The notes beneath the pieces are model-generated. The model was given only the letters and a program-made list of their open reading frames with translations. It was not told the origin of the DNA and did not search any database. Of a stretch of 64,000 bases of DNA, positions 63,387 through 64,000 are shown in pieces (position 1 is the stretch's first letter; each line of letters opens with the position of its first letter). Source of the DNA: Erythrobacter litoralis HTCC2594 (GTDB lineage: Bacteria; Pseudomonadota; Alphaproteobacteria; Sphingomonadales; Sphingomonadaceae); NCBI RefSeq assembly GCF_000013005.1, contig NC_007722.1:501501-565500 (forward strand), read 5' to 3'. Both the position numbers and the translations under genes were made by a program.

Positions 63387-64000
63387 TTAGCCGTCCGCTT
63401 CCATTTTCTCCATATAGCCGTTTGCTACCATCGCAGCGACTTGGTCGAACAGCTGGTCGGGCGTGCGGCGCATTTCGCCCATGGCCTCTTCCATGCCTTC
63501 CGCAACAATGATCTCGCGCTGGTTGAGCGCCACGGCGTCGAGCATCGTTTTGGCGGCTTCGTCGGGCGCGATCCCGTTGTCGATCACATCGTCGCTGCGC
63601 CCGCGTGCGCTGCCGTCGGCGGACAGCGCATTGCGGCTGACATTGGTCGCGATCGAGCCGGGGTAGATCACGTGGACGCCTATCCCGTCCTGCGAAAGCT
63701 CGGCGCGCAGCGCATCGGCATAGCCTGCGAGGCCGAACTTGGCCGCGCAATAGGCGGTGCGCATCGGCACACCGACCTTTCCTGCGATCGAGGAGATGAA
63801 CAGCAGGCTGCCCGACTTGCGCGCGGCCAAGTGCGGCAGCAACGCCTGCGTCGCGGCGATCTGCGCGGTGAGGTCGATATCGATGATGTCGCGATAGACC
63901 TGCATGTCGGTCTTCGTCGCCCGGCTGCGCTGCGACACGCCGGCATTGGCGACGAAGCCGTCCACGCCTCCCGACCATTCGATCGCCTTCTCTGTCGCCG
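63387..64000 (-). CDS. SDR family oxidoreductase, 5' end outside the window
   Basis: The C-terminal about 200 residues of a short-chain dehydrogenase: VANAGVSQRS (NAG motif), the SSIAG Ser region, YCAAK (Tyr/Lys) and a C-terminal PDQLFDQVAAMV tail. The Rossmann N-terminus with TGxxxGxG lies beyond position 64000. It is upstream of the epoxide hydrolase-like gene on the same strand, with a 5-bp gap, so a shared operon is likely. Confidence 0.85.
   Translation of the reverse strand, partial: ATEKAIEWSGGVDGFVANAGVSQRSRATKTDMQVYRDIIDIDLTAQIAATQALLPHLAARKSGSLLFISSIAGKVGVPMRTAYCAAKFGLAGYADALRAELSQDGIGVHVIYPGSIATNVSRNALSADGSARGRSDDVIDNGIAPDEAAKTMLDAVALNQREIIVAEGMEEAMGEMRRTPDQLFDQVAAMVANGYMEKMEADG

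Overview
The window is ordinary high-GC chromosome of an alphaproteobacterium, most likely of the Sphingomonadales (Erythrobacter / Qipengyuania type). The evidence is the gene content and order: a 40-residue aa3-oxidase subunit IV gene next to a three-part pnt transhydrogenase, an infA-maf-RNase G-yacG cluster, H+-pyrophosphatase, a plug-type TonB receptor, carotenoid-related genes (ABA4-like protein, carotenoid oxygenase, membrane desaturase/hydroxylase) and many short palindromic intergenic repeats. I see no rRNA, CRISPR array, transposase or prophage. One tRNA gene (Phe-GAA) is present.

Layout. 0-5.4 kb: folP, a PhoD-like phosphatase, an SDR and an NtrC-type regulator. 5.5-9.8 kb: CoxIV-like peptide, pntAA, a fasciclin lipoprotein, pntAB and pntB. 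9.8-13 kb: a translationally coupled trio (beta-helix protein, diheme cytochrome-like protein, alpha/beta hydrolase). 13-18 kb: racemase, dGTPase, NAD(P)-binding protein, ABA4-like protein, two entericidins and an EamA exporter. 18-22.5 kb: a structured repeat, an isolated cpaF, vapBC and glmS. 22.6-31.8 kb: a GGDEF-EAL protein, purQ/purS, an M16 protease, a lipid kinase, purC and an HPr-kinase-like protein. 32-37.4 kb: tRNA-Phe, yacG, RNase G-like, maf, infA and a TonB receptor. 37.5-48.2 kb: an alpha/beta hydrolase with WS/DGAT, uvrC, pal, a short KdpDE-like pair, MATE and a carotenoid oxygenase. 48.2-51 kb: a lower-GC restriction-modification cassette (endonuclease, C5 methyltransferase, Vsr). 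51-64 kb: tesB, cupin/GNAT pair, hppA, desaturase, thiL-nusB-hisD-hisG, a DUF2332 protein, a hydrolase and a truncated SDR.

The most unusual signal is a set of palindromic repeats that enter coding sequence. A ~123-bp element lies in frame inside uvrC. A related element forms the N-terminus of maf, and one arm is read in the same frame in both genes, giving nearly the same peptide. A different 87-bp palindrome lies at the start of pntB, and a third type supplies the stop codon of a hydrolase. This resembles the known Rickettsia palindromic elements in behaviour, but I cannot tell from one window whether this family is described.

Other points worth following are a Cys-repeat/Gly-rich insertion in the TonB receptor, a histone-H1-like tail on the WS/DGAT acyltransferase, a sigma54-type activator with a changed GAFTGA loop, a VapC lacking one catalytic acid, a racemase lacking its first catalytic residue, and a Vsr whose conserved N-terminal motif extends upstream of its first ATG.
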